The notes beneath the pieces were generated by a model that ran no database searches, had not been told where the DNA came from, and saw only the letters and a program-made list of their open reading frames with translations. 64,000 nt of DNA from Humulus lupulus (Eukaryota; Streptophyta; Magnoliopsida; Rosales; Cannabaceae): contig NC_084794.1 of the NCBI RefSeq assembly GCF_963169125.1, forward strand, positions 74,807,665 to 74,871,664, in the 5' to 3' direction. Of this stretch, positions 24,041-35,287 are shown piece by piece. The position numbers and the translations under genes are program-made. Every line of letters starts with the position of its first letter. The first letter of the stretch is position 1.

Positions 24041-25726
24041 AAACAAACCATTAAAATCAAGAATTTCTGTTGTCTAGATATTTTTTATATAGAAGAGATA
24101 TATATTATTATACATATTAAATATCTAGTCTTCTATAAATTAATATTATTATAACAATAATTTTTTTTAATTATTATATATGTAGTCTTATATTAAATAT
24201 TAATATAATAATGATATTTTATAATATTTGAATTTGTATTAATATAATTAATCAATGTCTATTTTTAGTTAGTGTTAAAAGTATATTCAGTTAAATATTT
24301 AGAATATTCTGTTAAAGTTAACAAAACAAACCATTAAAACTAATAATTTATGTTATCTACACACTTTTTATATAGAATATATATTTATGGGGCACTCTTA
24401 ATGGTTACTACCCATTGATGGTTATTTTAATATTAATTATTAGATTAAGATAAGTGATCCATATTAATTGTTAATTAATATTTCTAATTTTTTTTTTATT
24501 TTTTCAAACTTTTGGAAGAGTTACGTGATGACATGACGGTCATATATTTATTAATTAAATAATAAAAAAAGAATCTTATTTAATATTCATTTTTCATTCT
24601 TTATCCGTTCCTTTTATTTATTCCAAGAGAAGAAAAAAATTATTTTGGAATTAATGAGAGTAAATAATGTGACCATTATCTTTCCAACTAATGTTTATTG
24701 CCTAATTATTCTAAAAAAATTAAAATTATTGATTTTATATATTTTATTTATTTATTTTCATCATCATTATAATCATTTCTCATCGAAAGTTTGTTTAGTA
24801 ATTTATGGTAATATATATATATATATATATATATCTTCTATATAAAAAATGTAGATAACGGAAATTCTTGGTTTTAACTGTTTGTTTTGTTAACTTTAAC
24901 GAAATATTCTAAATGTTTAACGGAATATACTATTAAAACTAATTAAAAATAGATATTTATTAATTATATTAATATAAATTTAAATATTATAATAAAAATT
25001 CAAACTTTATAAAATATCATTATTATAATAATATATAATACAAAACTATATATTTAATAATTATATTAATATAAATTTAAATGTTATATAATTTTATTAT
25101 GATAATATATAATCTTATTTTTTTACTAATTATATTAATATGAATTTAAATATTATAATGATAATAATATTTAATACATAATCTTAATTTTTATATAAAA
25201 AAATTATCATTTATGTTTAAAAAGGTTATCATATTATAAATATATTTTTAAAAAATCATAAATAATATTTTGGTTTAATTTTTCATTTAATATGTTTATG
25301 TCATTTTTATGTATATTGTTTATTTATTTGAAATGTATATGACAATTATACAAATTTAATAATAATAATTAATCACATTTGCTTAGTTTTATTTTTAGAA
25401 TTTATTAATTATTTTTATTAAATTTGTATTATTGTCATATAAATTTCAAATAAATAAAAAATATTATATATAAAATAATGATATAAACATATTAAATGAA
25501 AAATTAAACCAAAACATTGTTTGTATATATTTTTCTAAATATATATAATATGATAACATTCTTAAACATAAATAATATATTTTAATAAAAATTAAGATTG
25601 TGTATTATATATTATTATAATGATATTTTATAATATTTAAATTTATATTAATATAAGTATTAAATATTAATCTTGTATTAAATATTATTATAATTATAAT
25701 ATTTGAATTCATATTTAATATAATTA
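24041..25726. repeat. AT-rich inverted-repeat cluster (Helitron-like or foldback)
   Basis: A terminal motif is found as the plus form at about 24832-24895 (TTCTATATAAAAAATGTAGA, then ACGGAAATTCTTGG) and in minus form at 24041-24095 and 24320-24385; a weak plus copy is at about 22663. The block 24181-24385 is a reversed copy of 24832-25040. A second palindrome centred near 25395 has arms of at least 120 bp (about 25262-25383 and 25405-25525) and probably about 270 bp. ACGGAAATTCTTGG-type ends resemble plant Helitron 5' ends, but the paired inverted copies fit a foldback MITE better. GGGGCACTCTTAATGG at 24390 may start another MITE. No gene. Confidence 0.5.
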
Positions 25727-26088
25727 TGTAACGCCCTAATTTATCATAAATTATCGTGAACACATCGTTAGATCATAAACATAAACATTGCTATTTTATT
25801 GAAAGAAAATTAAAATATGTAAATGGATCTATGGTTTTACAGAAATAAAATAATTGTCTTTAACATATTAAAATGAGCAACATTAAATAAAACTTTAAAA
25901 GAAACATGCTTTAACAAAAATAGGTCCGCTTAATCTTCCTCGACTATATAGTCCTCACGAGTACATCATGAAGTTCCTAGGTCCCACTCGCCACCGACCT
26001 TTCTATCTTTAATTGCCTAAATCAACAACATCATAAGGGGTGAGCTTCTAAGCCCATTAAGGAAAATGCAAACAAGAGTTAGTCATAT
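25727..26088 (-). repeat. LTR E (minus), segment 1
   Basis: Plus strand begins TGTAACGCCCTAATTT, the outer end of an LTR read on the minus strand. No primer site lies to its left, so it is a 3' LTR or solo LTR. Its R/U5-like part matches 41990-42429 in reverse. Interrupted at 26089 by the large Tat element; continues at 40711. Confidence 0.65.
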
Positions 26089-26681
26089 TGTTTATCCAAA
26101 AGCGGCTGCTTATGACGTGGCAGGTATTTCTCACACGTGGATGACACGTGGCAGAGTCAAAATAAGGCGGTGTTGTTCGATTATCGACCAGCTATACATT
26201 GCTTCATCAAGCCTGACTATTAGATACGACCAGGCTGGTCGTATGATTCAGTTTATTTCCTTATAAGATTGTGATCTTGTAATAATTACGTGGATTATTT
26301 CATCTCTATTGCCTTGATACACGGATATTAAGGAGAGTTAAGGCCCCATGGTCCATGTAACCCCCATTGAGCCTATAAATATGCATGAAATAGCTCAAGG
26401 AGGGGACTTTTGATCTTTGAAGCATATAGTGCAATTATCCATCGTCTTGTTGTGATTCTCCCAAGATTTGTGAAACTCAAGAACCCTAGTTCTTTAATCA
26501 CGACATTGGGATTCAATATTAATAATAGCACTAAGTGGACGTAGGTCATTACCATTCATTGGGGCTGAACCACTATAAATTGTTGGTGTTTCTTCTTTAC
26601 CATTAGATTAAACTCTTAATTTTCATCTCATTTCCTGTCGTATTTTTGACTCCGTGTCGTTGGCCAAATCGAGGGTCAACA
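26089..26681 (+). repeat. 5' LTR of element D
   Basis: Starts TGTTTATCC and ends GAGGGTCAACA. TATA box CCTATAAATATG at about 26373-26380 is intact here but reads CTAATAATATG in the 3' LTR. A GACCAG/CTGGTC motif pair lies at about 26225-26240. Confidence 0.9.
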
Positions 26682-26684
26682 TTC

Positions 26685-26702
26685 TGGTGCTTTCATTGAA
26701 AG
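26685..26702 (+). other. Primer binding site of element D
   Basis: TGGTGCTTTCATTGAAAG starts three bases after the LTR end and matches the site at 23586 except for one base. Primer tRNA not determined. Confidence 0.7.
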
Positions 26703-26732
26703 ATTGATAAAAAAAAAATGTAAGAAAATCTA

Positions 26733-29201
26733 ATGGAGAAGACATCCAAGAGAGCTGGATAGACCATTGGCGCTGCATCATCCCAACCTCCTCCCCCAAA
26801 TGTGGCTGAGAATGAACCACATTTAGAGTTTGAAGAGGAGGAGTTAGATTCGGAAACGCTGAGGGAAACACTGGGGGTGTTGCAGGACGAGTTGGCTAAC
26901 CTGAGGGCCAATAAGGAGAATGCTGCGGAGACAATGGCGCTGCAGCAGAGAGAAATTGAACGACACCGCCAGGAGCTGAGTGAGCGGCAAGCGAACATGG
27001 ACTGTCAGCAGAGGGATGCCATGGCCGCTCTCGAAGCAGCCATCCAATTGGCTCGGAGTCAGGCTGTGCCAATGGCGAAGACATCCAAGAGAGCTGGATA
27101 GACCATTGGTGCTACATCATCCCAACCTCCTCCCCCAAATGTGGCTGAGAATGAACCACATTTAGAGTTTGAAGAGGAGGAGTTAGATTCGGAAACGCTG
27201 AGGGCAACACTGGGGGTGTTGCAGGACGAGTTGGCTAACCTGAGGGCCAATCAGGAGAATGTTGCAGAGATAATGACGCTGCAGCAGAGAGAAATTGAAT
27301 GCCACCGCCAGGAGCTGAGTGAGCGGCAAGCGGACATGGACCGTCAGCAGAGGGATGCCATGGCCGCTCTCGAAGCAGCCATCCAATTGGCTCGAAGTCA
27401 GGCTGTGCCAGCCTCTCAGCCAGATCAGCCACCGAGTGTGCCTCCTTAGAGAGCTCCCAATCCTAGTCCTCCGCTCCAGCCAGCAATCCCTCAAAGGTCG
27501 GAGCAGCCACATGTGGCTCAGGATGATGTCCCAGCTAGGGATGCTGAGCAGCAGCCTCCATCTCAGGCTGGTCGAGGCAATCCCCAGCGCCCGAGGCATA
27601 ATAGGGTCGGGCAGCCGCCCTGCAACCCTAGACGCCCAGGGGATGAAGAGTCGAATCCACCGAGTAAAGGATAGCATCCTTCTGCCAACAGAAGGAACAT
27701 CGAGTCAGGCTCTGCAGTCAGGGACCCCCCATGGCATAATAATGCACGGGGACCCAACGACCAGCCCAGGCCTCCCCCTGGCGCTCGGGAAATTCCAGCC
27801 CGAGTAGGAAATAGCGTGAACAGTCGGTCACGCCGTAGCCAGCCCCAGTTTAGAGACAGCTATGATTATAATGAAGCTGACTCTGGCAGAGGAAATGCTG
27901 GTCGGAGGAATGAGGAAAGAGGCGGAGGCAGAAGCCCTCCACCTAGGGAAAATAGGCCAGCTAGCCATAACGCTGGGGGACAACCCAAGCAGCAGAACGT
28001 CTTTGATTGGCTAGGAGTTAGCGAGCAGAGACGCAGGGATGACGATTTAAGGGACGTACTCAACGACCTTCGTGAAAGGCATGATGAGTATGCTCCCCCG
28101 GCACAGGTCGCCCCTACGGTCCCAGAAGCGGTTCAGGCTCAGATTGATGCTCTGAACCAGGCAGTACAACAGCTGGTCGGGGGACGAACGTCCCACATAT
28201 AGTACGATAGGAGGAGGGCACTCCATTTGTACAAAGGATTGTTGCGGTTGAAACCCCCAGTAAATTCAAGATGCTGACACTGCCAAACTATGATGGGTAC
28301 GGAGACCCAGTATCTCACGTTAACAAATTTGAGATACAAATGGATATACAGAAAGTGTCAGAAGATGCCCGCTGCAGGATCTTCCCCGCAACACTATCTG
28401 ACACTACCCAGGAGTGGTTCTTTAAGTTCCCTCCTGCTAGTATAGTATCTTGGGAGATGTTCGTGAAGGAATTTTATGGACAATTCTATGTGGGGCGTAC
28501 ACCCCATAGAGGCCAACCAACTGGTCGAGATACGCCAGAAGGAAGGAGAGCGCTTAAAGGAATATGTCCAGCATTTCATGCGAGCAGCAGCTGGAGCCAA
28601 GACAATGGGTGACGAAGGCAAGATGATGGCCCTAACTGCTGGGGTTAGGAGCCGTTCACCCCTCTAGAGTAGCCTAAGAAAGAATGGGGTAAGAAGTACC
28701 CAAGAGTTTTTGGATCGGGCTGATCGATATATCAAGCTCAAGGACGCGATTTCCAATGAGGGGAAATCGCCAACGAAAGACAAGGGGCCAAAGGAAGAGC
28801 CCGCCAAGGCCGCCAACGGGTCGGAGAAACCCAATGGAAGCGACAAAGGCAACGGGAATGGAAATGGTAGGAATGGTGGAAAACGGGCAAGTAATGAGCC
28901 CTCAACTTCTGAGAATAAACGCCCCAAAGGAAATCGATACGAGATGAGATTCACCAACTACACGACACTTGTCAAAAGTCGAGCGAAAGTCTACCAGGCA
29001 ACCAGCTCTAACATGCCTTATAAACGACCCGCACCTATAAGAAAGGATATCTCTAAGAGAGATACGACGAAATTCTGTCGTTATCACAACGACTACAGGC
29101 ACGGCACTAACAAATGCAACCATTTAAAAGACAAAATTGAGTTCCTGATTAGGCAGGGACATCTAAGAAGGTATGTGCAAGCTGCAGGAGGGTCTCAGTG
29201 A
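26733..29201 (+). pseudogene. gag of element D, with internal duplication
   Basis: Polyprotein start region. ATG at 26733 lies about 30 bp after the primer site. Residues 1-113 (26733-27071) are repeated in frame at 27072-27410; both copies carry TAG after KTSKRAG (26760-26762, 27099-27101). The N-terminus is a long charged helix (ENEPHLEFEEEELDSETLR...). A proline/arginine-rich linker and then the capsid core follow (about 28260-28660) with PNYDGYGDP, TQEWFFKFP and KEYVQHFMRAA, the Retrotrans_gag pattern. The frame changes twice (near 28205-28260 and 28480-28500). The zinc-knuckle-like CRYHNDYRHGTNKCNHLK (about 29075-29130) ends the gag. Stops near 27449, 27674, 28202 and 28667 leave it inactive. 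Confidence 0.85.
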
Positions 29202-29243
29202 GAGGCTTAAGGTGGCAACGAGCAGGCGCCTGTACGCCAACAC

Positions 29244-29999
29244 TTGTCACCTTTACAGCCAGCTCTTGTGGTAGGAACTTTACTCACCATCTGCGGTGGC
29301 CCACACCTTGCAGCGGATAGTGGGAAGGCAAGGGAACGATACGCTCGAACCCTACACTACGACCAGGACATCGAGATGATGAGTGTGGAGGATCGAGCAT
29401 CAAAGAAGGCTCAAACAGAGGAGGATTTGATAACCTTCTCTGAAGACGATGCCCAGCACGTACAATTCCCACACTCTAATCCGCTGGTTGTGGATGTGCA
29501 AATTTCCAACATGATGGTGAAGAGGGTGTTGGTTGACACAGGAAGTTCGACCAACAACCTATACAAGTCTTCATTGGAGAGAATGAAGCTATCCATCAAG
29601 GACCTGGAGCCATGCAACCAAACCATCTATGGTTTTTCCGGCGAAGGGCTCGCCCTAACTGGGTCGATTAGGATTCCAATTACAATAGGTACTGCACCTG
29701 CTAACAGGACATTACTCACTACTTTCATAGTAGTTGATTGTCCTTCGGCATATAATGCTGTAATTGGGAGCCCAATTCCGGTCGACCTACGAGCCGTCAC
29801 TTCAATATGGCACCTTGCCACGAAATTCCTAACAAATGCTGGGATAGGATGCGTGTTGGGAAATCAGCGGGAAGCAAGGGAGTGCTACAACGCCTCGATA
29901 ACTAAAGCGAAGAAAGGTGTGTCAAGGGAGGTTCCCGGAAAAGAGTTGCAAATGGCAGTTGATGAACAGGCCCAATCAGGTGATAATGTCACCAAATAG
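29244..29999 (+). pseudogene. Protease region of element D
   Basis: Open frame of about 250 codons in the gag frame but separated from it by stops at 29199-29210. Retropepsin motif VDTGSS at 29532-29549 with the flap-side block NAVIGSP about 70 residues later. Upstream is the Tat-type block GGPHLA...KARERYARTL. There is no ATG at the left end; in the intact element it was read as part of gag-pol. The active-site aspartate is present, so the domain itself looks preserved although it is cut off from gag. Confidence 0.8.
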
Positions 30000-30029
30000 G
30001 GTGTTGCCCAAAGTGAGGATAGAGACTTA

Positions 30030-31326
30030 GATCCTCGCTTTGGGGATTGTGAGGAAGAGATAGGACCCATCGAGGACCTTGAAGAGGTCGAACTCAATGA
30101 AGAAAATCCGACCAGGGTTGTGAAAGTCAGCAAAAACTTAGAGACAACAACAAAACAAGCGCTGGTGGAATTTTTGAAGAAAAACCAGGAGGTCTTTGCC
30201 TGGTCGCATAAAGAAATGGTCGGAATAAACCCTGCAGTCATTAGCCATGTCCTTAATATAGACAAAAAATTTCCACCAGTACAACAAAAAAGGAGGCTGC
30301 TCGACAAAGATAGATCAAAGGCCTTAAAAGAAGAAGTCGAGAAGCTCAAGGAGAATAGATTCATCGGGGTAGCATTTTATCCATCGTGGGTCTCTAATCC
30401 CGTATTAGTTCCCAAGCCGAATGGAAATGGTGAACATGCATGGATTTCACAGACCTCAATAAAGCCTGCCCGAAAGATTGTTTCCCGCTCCCCTGATCGA
30501 CCAATTGGTCGATGACACTATAGGGCACGAGATTCTCTCTTTCATGGATGCATACTCCGGGTATAATTAGATTAGTATGCATCCTCCTGATATCCTGATG
30601 AGGATCACACTAGCTTTCGGACTGACACATGACTTTACTGTTATAAAGTAATGCCCTTCAGTCTGAAAAATGCTGGTGTGACTTACCAGCGACTGGTCAA
30701 CCACATGTTTAGGGGGCTAATTGGAACAAACATGGATGTCTATGTTGACGACATGCTGGTTAAGTTGAAGAAGGCAGAAGGGCATATAAAGGATTTGCAA
30801 GAATGCTTCAACGTCTTGAACAAATATCAGATGAAGCTAAATCCCCTCAAATGCTCCTTCGGGGTAGGATCAGGAAAGTGCTTGGGATTTATAGTAAACT
30901 AGAGAGGAATCAAAGACAATCCCGAGAAGATCAAAGCCTTGATCGATATGAAATTTCCACAAAGATCAAGGATGTTCAAAGTTTGACCAGAAGAATTGCT
31001 GTTCTGAGTATATTTATTTCCAAATCAACGAACAAGTTCGTCCCATTTTTTAATCTACTTAGAGGCAACAAAAAATTCGAATGGACGGAGGAGTGCAAGC
31101 AAGCTTTCCAAGCATTGAAGACTCACATGGCGCAACCACCCATTCTATCGAAGTCGGTTGATAAGGAAACATTGTTTGTTTACTTGGCGATCACAGAATA
31201 CATTGCTAGTGCTATCTTAGTAAGAGAAGAAGAAGGCGTACAGAAGGCTGTTTATTATGTAAGCAAAAGGCTAGTTGAGGCGGAGCTGCAGTACCCACCT
31301 ATTGAAAAGTTAGCTATTGTTTAATT
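30030..31326 (+). pseudogene. Reverse transcriptase and first RNase H of D
   Basis: Copies element RNA into DNA in the virus-like particle. RT N-terminal blocks NPAVISHVLNI and FYPSWVSNPVLVPKPNG lie at 30120-30420. After a frameshift near 30440 come DFTDLNKACPKD, DAYSGYN and then the catalytic YVDDM at 30741-30755 (MDVYVDDMLVK). Tether and thumb blocks (LNPLKCSFGV, about 30838) follow. The first RNase H is represented by LFVYLAITEYIASAILVRE and VYYVSKRL up to a TAA at 31322. At least three frameshifts and several stops (for example after GYN and near 30900) break the frame. Confidence 0.85.
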
Positions 31327-32196
31327 TTGGCCTCTAGGAAGTTGCGGCCTTACTTTCAAGCTCACCCAATAACAGTTTTGACCGACCAGCCTCTACGGCA
31401 AGTTTTGCAAAAGCCAGAGGCCGCAGGTATATTGTTGAAATGGGCAGTCAAACTTGGGAAGTTCTATATCTCTTACTTACCGCGAGTAGCGATAAAGGGG
31501 CAAGCCCTGGCTGACTTCATTGCAAAGTTCACTGGACTTTCAGATAGCGAGCAGCTCGAAGAGCCTGGAGAGCCTGAGTCTCAGAACCAAACTCCCTCAC
31601 GGAAGTTATTTACAGACAGCTCCTCTAATGAGCATCACACATGGGCAGGTGTGATTCTGATTATGCCTGAAGGGCATCGATTTCACTGCGCAATCAAGTT
31701 TGACTTCACTGCTTCTAACAATGAGGCTGAGTATGAAGTGTTGCTCGCTGGGTTACGATTAGCCAGGGACATGAATATAAAGGTACTTGACATCTACAGT
31801 GATTCTCAGCTGGTAGTAAATCAAGTCATGGGAGAATACCAGGCCCGAGGTTTAAAGATGGTTGCTTACTTAAACAAAACAAAGGATCTATTAGCGCATT
31901 TTGACAAGTACACCCTTCAGCAAGTACCTCGCGACTAGAATTCAAACGCTGATGCTTTGGCCAAGTTAGCAAGTGCGAAGGATGTTGATACTCTGAACAT
32001 AGTGTTAGTTGAATGGCTATCTGTGCCAAGCATCCAAGCAGAGGAGACCACTCTGGTTATCCAGGTGGCAGATACATGGATGGCACCATACATAGAGTAT
32101 TTGACTCAAGGCATGTTACCAACAGACAGAAACAAAGCACGGACCCTTCAGCGGTGGGCTGCTAGGTATATCTTGGTCGATGGAATCCTGTACTGA
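31327..32196 (+). pseudogene. Connection and second (archaeal-like) RNase H of D
   Basis: After the first RNase H and a tether, a second RNase H fold is visible: LFTDSSS (about 31607), NNEAEYEVLLAG (about 31720), YSDSQLVVNQ (about 31796) and NSNADALAKLAS (about 31940), giving the D-E-D-D set. A TAG at about 31936 splits the last block from the rest. A second, archaeal-type RNase H is an established marker of the Tat branch. The frame then continues to the integrase linker and ends with TGA at 32194. Confidence 0.85.
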
Positions 32197-33300
32197 AGGG
32201 GATACTCAATGCCACTCCTCAGATGTATTTCGAAAGAGAAGGCCAAGGAATTGATGAAAGACGTACACAAAGGCTTTTGCGGGGACCACGCTGGGGGGCA
32301 AAGCTTGTCAAAAAAGATCCTGAGGCAAGGGTATTTCTGGCCAACAATGAATGAAGACTCGATGGAATTCGTGCGGAGGTGCGACAAGTGCCAGAGGTTC
32401 TCCAAAATCCCACGAGCAGCCCCTAATGAGCTGAAACAGATGCAAAGTCCATGGTCGTTTGCAGTTTGGGGTATAGATTTAATCGGATCTCTGCCCACAG
32501 GAAAGGGCGGCGTCAAGTATGTTGTGGTTGTCGTCGATTACTTCACTAAATGGGCCGAAGCCAAGCCACTCGCAACCATAATGACCAAGAAGGTGCTGGA
32601 TTTTGTGGTCAAAAACATCATTTGTCGCTATGGATTGCCAAGGAAAATCGTCTCAGATAACAGCACGCAGTTTGATAGTGATTTATTCATGGACTTTTGC
32701 AAACGACACAGGATTATCAAGAGGTTTTCTTCAATCGCTCATCCCCAAGAAAATGGACAAGTCAAAGCAGTTAATAAAACGCTAAAGGATACTTTGAAGA
32801 AAAGACTGGATGAAGCTAAGGGGGCATGGCCAGAGCAATTGCCTGAAGTCCTTTGGTCGTACAGAATTTCCCACCGAACAGCAACATGCCATACTCCATT
32901 TTCACTGGCTTATGGGTATGAGGCTATGTTTCCTGTTGAGTTAAATCCATCGTTGCATCGAAGAATCACGTACAATCAAGGCTCTAACAACTAACTATTG
33001 ATGGAATCCCTGGACTTGATCGATGAGAAGCGTGAGCAAGCCCAACTCCGAGTAGCTGTGTACCAGCAAAAAGTCACCCGGTATTTCAATTCTAAAGTGC
33101 ATGAAATAAAATTCAATGTCGGAGACTAGTACTGCGAAGGTTTTTCTTAAACACCCGCGACCAGGCTGCTGGAGTACTTAGACCTAATTGGGAAGGACCA
33201 TATCAGATTGAAGAAGTCCTCCATCCAGGCACCTATAAACTTGCTCGCTTAAATGGAGATCTTGTTCTCGCTATTGGAATGGAGAACACCTGCGCAAGTA
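32197..33300 (+). pseudogene. Integrase of D with catalytic Glu changed to Lys
   Basis: The HHCC zinc finger is present (VHKGFCGDH ... CDKCQRF, about 32263-32400). Core: first Asp in WGIDLIGSLP (about 32470), second in VSDNSTQFDS (about 32655). The third position reads ENGQVKAVNKTLK, where relatives have ENGQVEAVNK, so the catalytic Glu is Lys (AAA at 32764-32766). The frame ends at 32994; the C-terminal part (KVTRYFNSKV, YQIEEVLHPG-like) continues to about 33300 with stops and a shift. Integration by its own enzyme would be impossible even if the frame were restored. Confidence 0.85.
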
Positions 33301-35096
33301 CTATCAGTGAACAATTCTTCTTAAAGAATTGGCTTGTATCAATTTTACTTCTTACAAGTTATGAAAAAGGGTTGGTCATTTTATCTAACTAATCGCTTAT
33401 GATTGTAAGATCTTATTGATCACTCGTAAAGACACGTTTTGTCCTTTTAATATGAGAAATATAAGGGATTGTGCGCAGCCAGTCATTCTTGGCAATTATT
33501 GTATTTATTACAAGTATTTGCTCATTACATGTGTTGTTTTGCTATATTATCGTTTTAATTCCTTTGCTCCGAGCAGTAATGTTTGAACAGGTTTTGCTCA
33601 AGGCAAGTGACTAAGGACCTAAAGTTCCTCAATCACTTGGGGGGCATATAAGGCATCTAGTAAGCAAAGCATATCAAAAGGTATGTAGACACATGAGCAA
33701 AATAAGTGAAAGCATGCTAGGGTACTTAGAGTATTTTTCAAAAATTTATATTTTGTTAAATAAAACCAAAGTACTATGCTAAGTTCGGTCGTGCGAACAT
33801 ATGTTATAATAAAATGCAAATATTATAATATCTTAAGGAAACCTTTTACACCACGAGCAGTTACTGCTTGGATGTAATTGTTCAATTAAAAGTAAAAGTG
33901 CCCATGCAGCAATAAAATTTTATAACTAGAAAATTAAAGTGTCTTTACATCACAACCTGTAGGTCGTGTAATCAAAAGATTAAAAGAAAAAAGGAAAAAA
34001 GACTACAAGGCTGGAGGATCTTGAGGAGCATCCTGGTCGACAGCAGCGCTAGCTTCATTATCTGCGCCATCTATCCCCGTTGCCAAGGAAATCTATGGGG
34101 AAGCAGGAATTTTAGCCCTCTCTTCTTCCTCCAGACGAATGGCGCACTGGGACATTAGATTCCGTCTCAAGCGCTCTGACAGGTAGCTGAAGTTGGCCTT
34201 TCGGTTGTGCTTCCAAAACTCATAGAAGCAAAGATGGGTGGCTCCCTTGTACTTCTCCAAGTTCTTGGCTTCAGTTTCCTCAAGCTCCATCACGCGCTTT
34301 TCCAGCTCCTCCGTCTCCTGCTTTCTCGTAATCAAATCAAGCTCAAGCTGTTTGGATTGTTGGTGGTTGAGTTTGGCGCTTTCCTTGAACTTTTCTTTAT
34401 CTTCTTTGGCTTTCTTCAGGGCGTCCTGACTCTCCAACAACTCCTCGGTCAACGTGGCTTTTTGCTCGAGCAGCTCCTCTTTCAGCTTGGTCAGCTCTGC
34501 GTTTTGCTCAAGCAGCTCACCATTTTTCTTGGTCAGCTCATTGTTCTTCTTGAGCAGGTCAGCATTTTTCCCTTCAAGCGCTTTCATAGCCTCAGCGAGC
34601 CTGGTGTCAAAGTTTCTGGTCTGAGACACCATTGAACCCGCACGGTGCCAGCCAACAGTCATGGCCAACAATCCCTGCAACCAGATGAAAAGAGTAAGGC
34701 AATGCCAGAAAATCAAAAACAAATTATTCAGCAACAGAAAGCAACTTATGCTGACTATCTCATTCAGCCCTCGATTGAGTATTTGGTCAGTCTCCATGGA
34801 GATGGTGCCGTCAATGGCCTCTTGACTGTGTTTGTATTTGGAGAACTTGTATATTCTCTCCCTGGCTGAGCAGGACAGGGAGCCTTCGGGCTGAGTGCGG
34901 TGTGTTCGGATGGTAGGGTCCTGAGGGATGGGGTGCTGATCGGCAGGTGTTGGAGGAGTGGAATGCTAGTCGACCGGAGGCGTTGAGGCTGGCTGCTCGA
35001 GTGGAGATGGAGGTGGCATGTTTTCCTTCGAAGGAACAGTGGCTGGAGGTTCCTCAGTTCGGGCCTTCTTTGAGGCAGTTTTACTGCTCTCCCCCA

Positions 35097-35117
35097 CCCC
35101 CCCCCCCCCCCCCCCCC
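35097..35117. repeat. Poly-C run of 21 inside antisense exon
   Basis: On the minus strand this is poly-G coding for a glycine run. After it, the frame that stays in register with the upstream exon loses family-like composition, while another frame (KKARTEEPPATVPSKEN) looks like the genuine continuation. Length change of the run is the simplest cause. Confidence 0.6.
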
Positions 35118-35287
35118 ATGAGTCCTCTTGCTGTCTTTCTTCCTGCCTGAGGAAGCAGCGACAGCCTTGTAATGTTCGAACACGTCTTCAGATGACATAT
35201 CTGCACAAAAAAGAACAATACGAGCAGTGAGACAAGATATATAGATGGAACTAAAAATGAAAGTAAAGAGATTATAAGTAAAGTACC

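Noticed and set aside
27183..27677. Minus-strand frame of 164 codons opposite gag of D
   Set aside because: It mirrors the duplicated gag on the plus strand; the plus frame has recognisable gag order.
34207..34635. Plus-strand leucine-rich frame of 142 codons
   Set aside because: It is the complement of the minus-strand coiled coil of the antisense gene, which explains the leucine bias.
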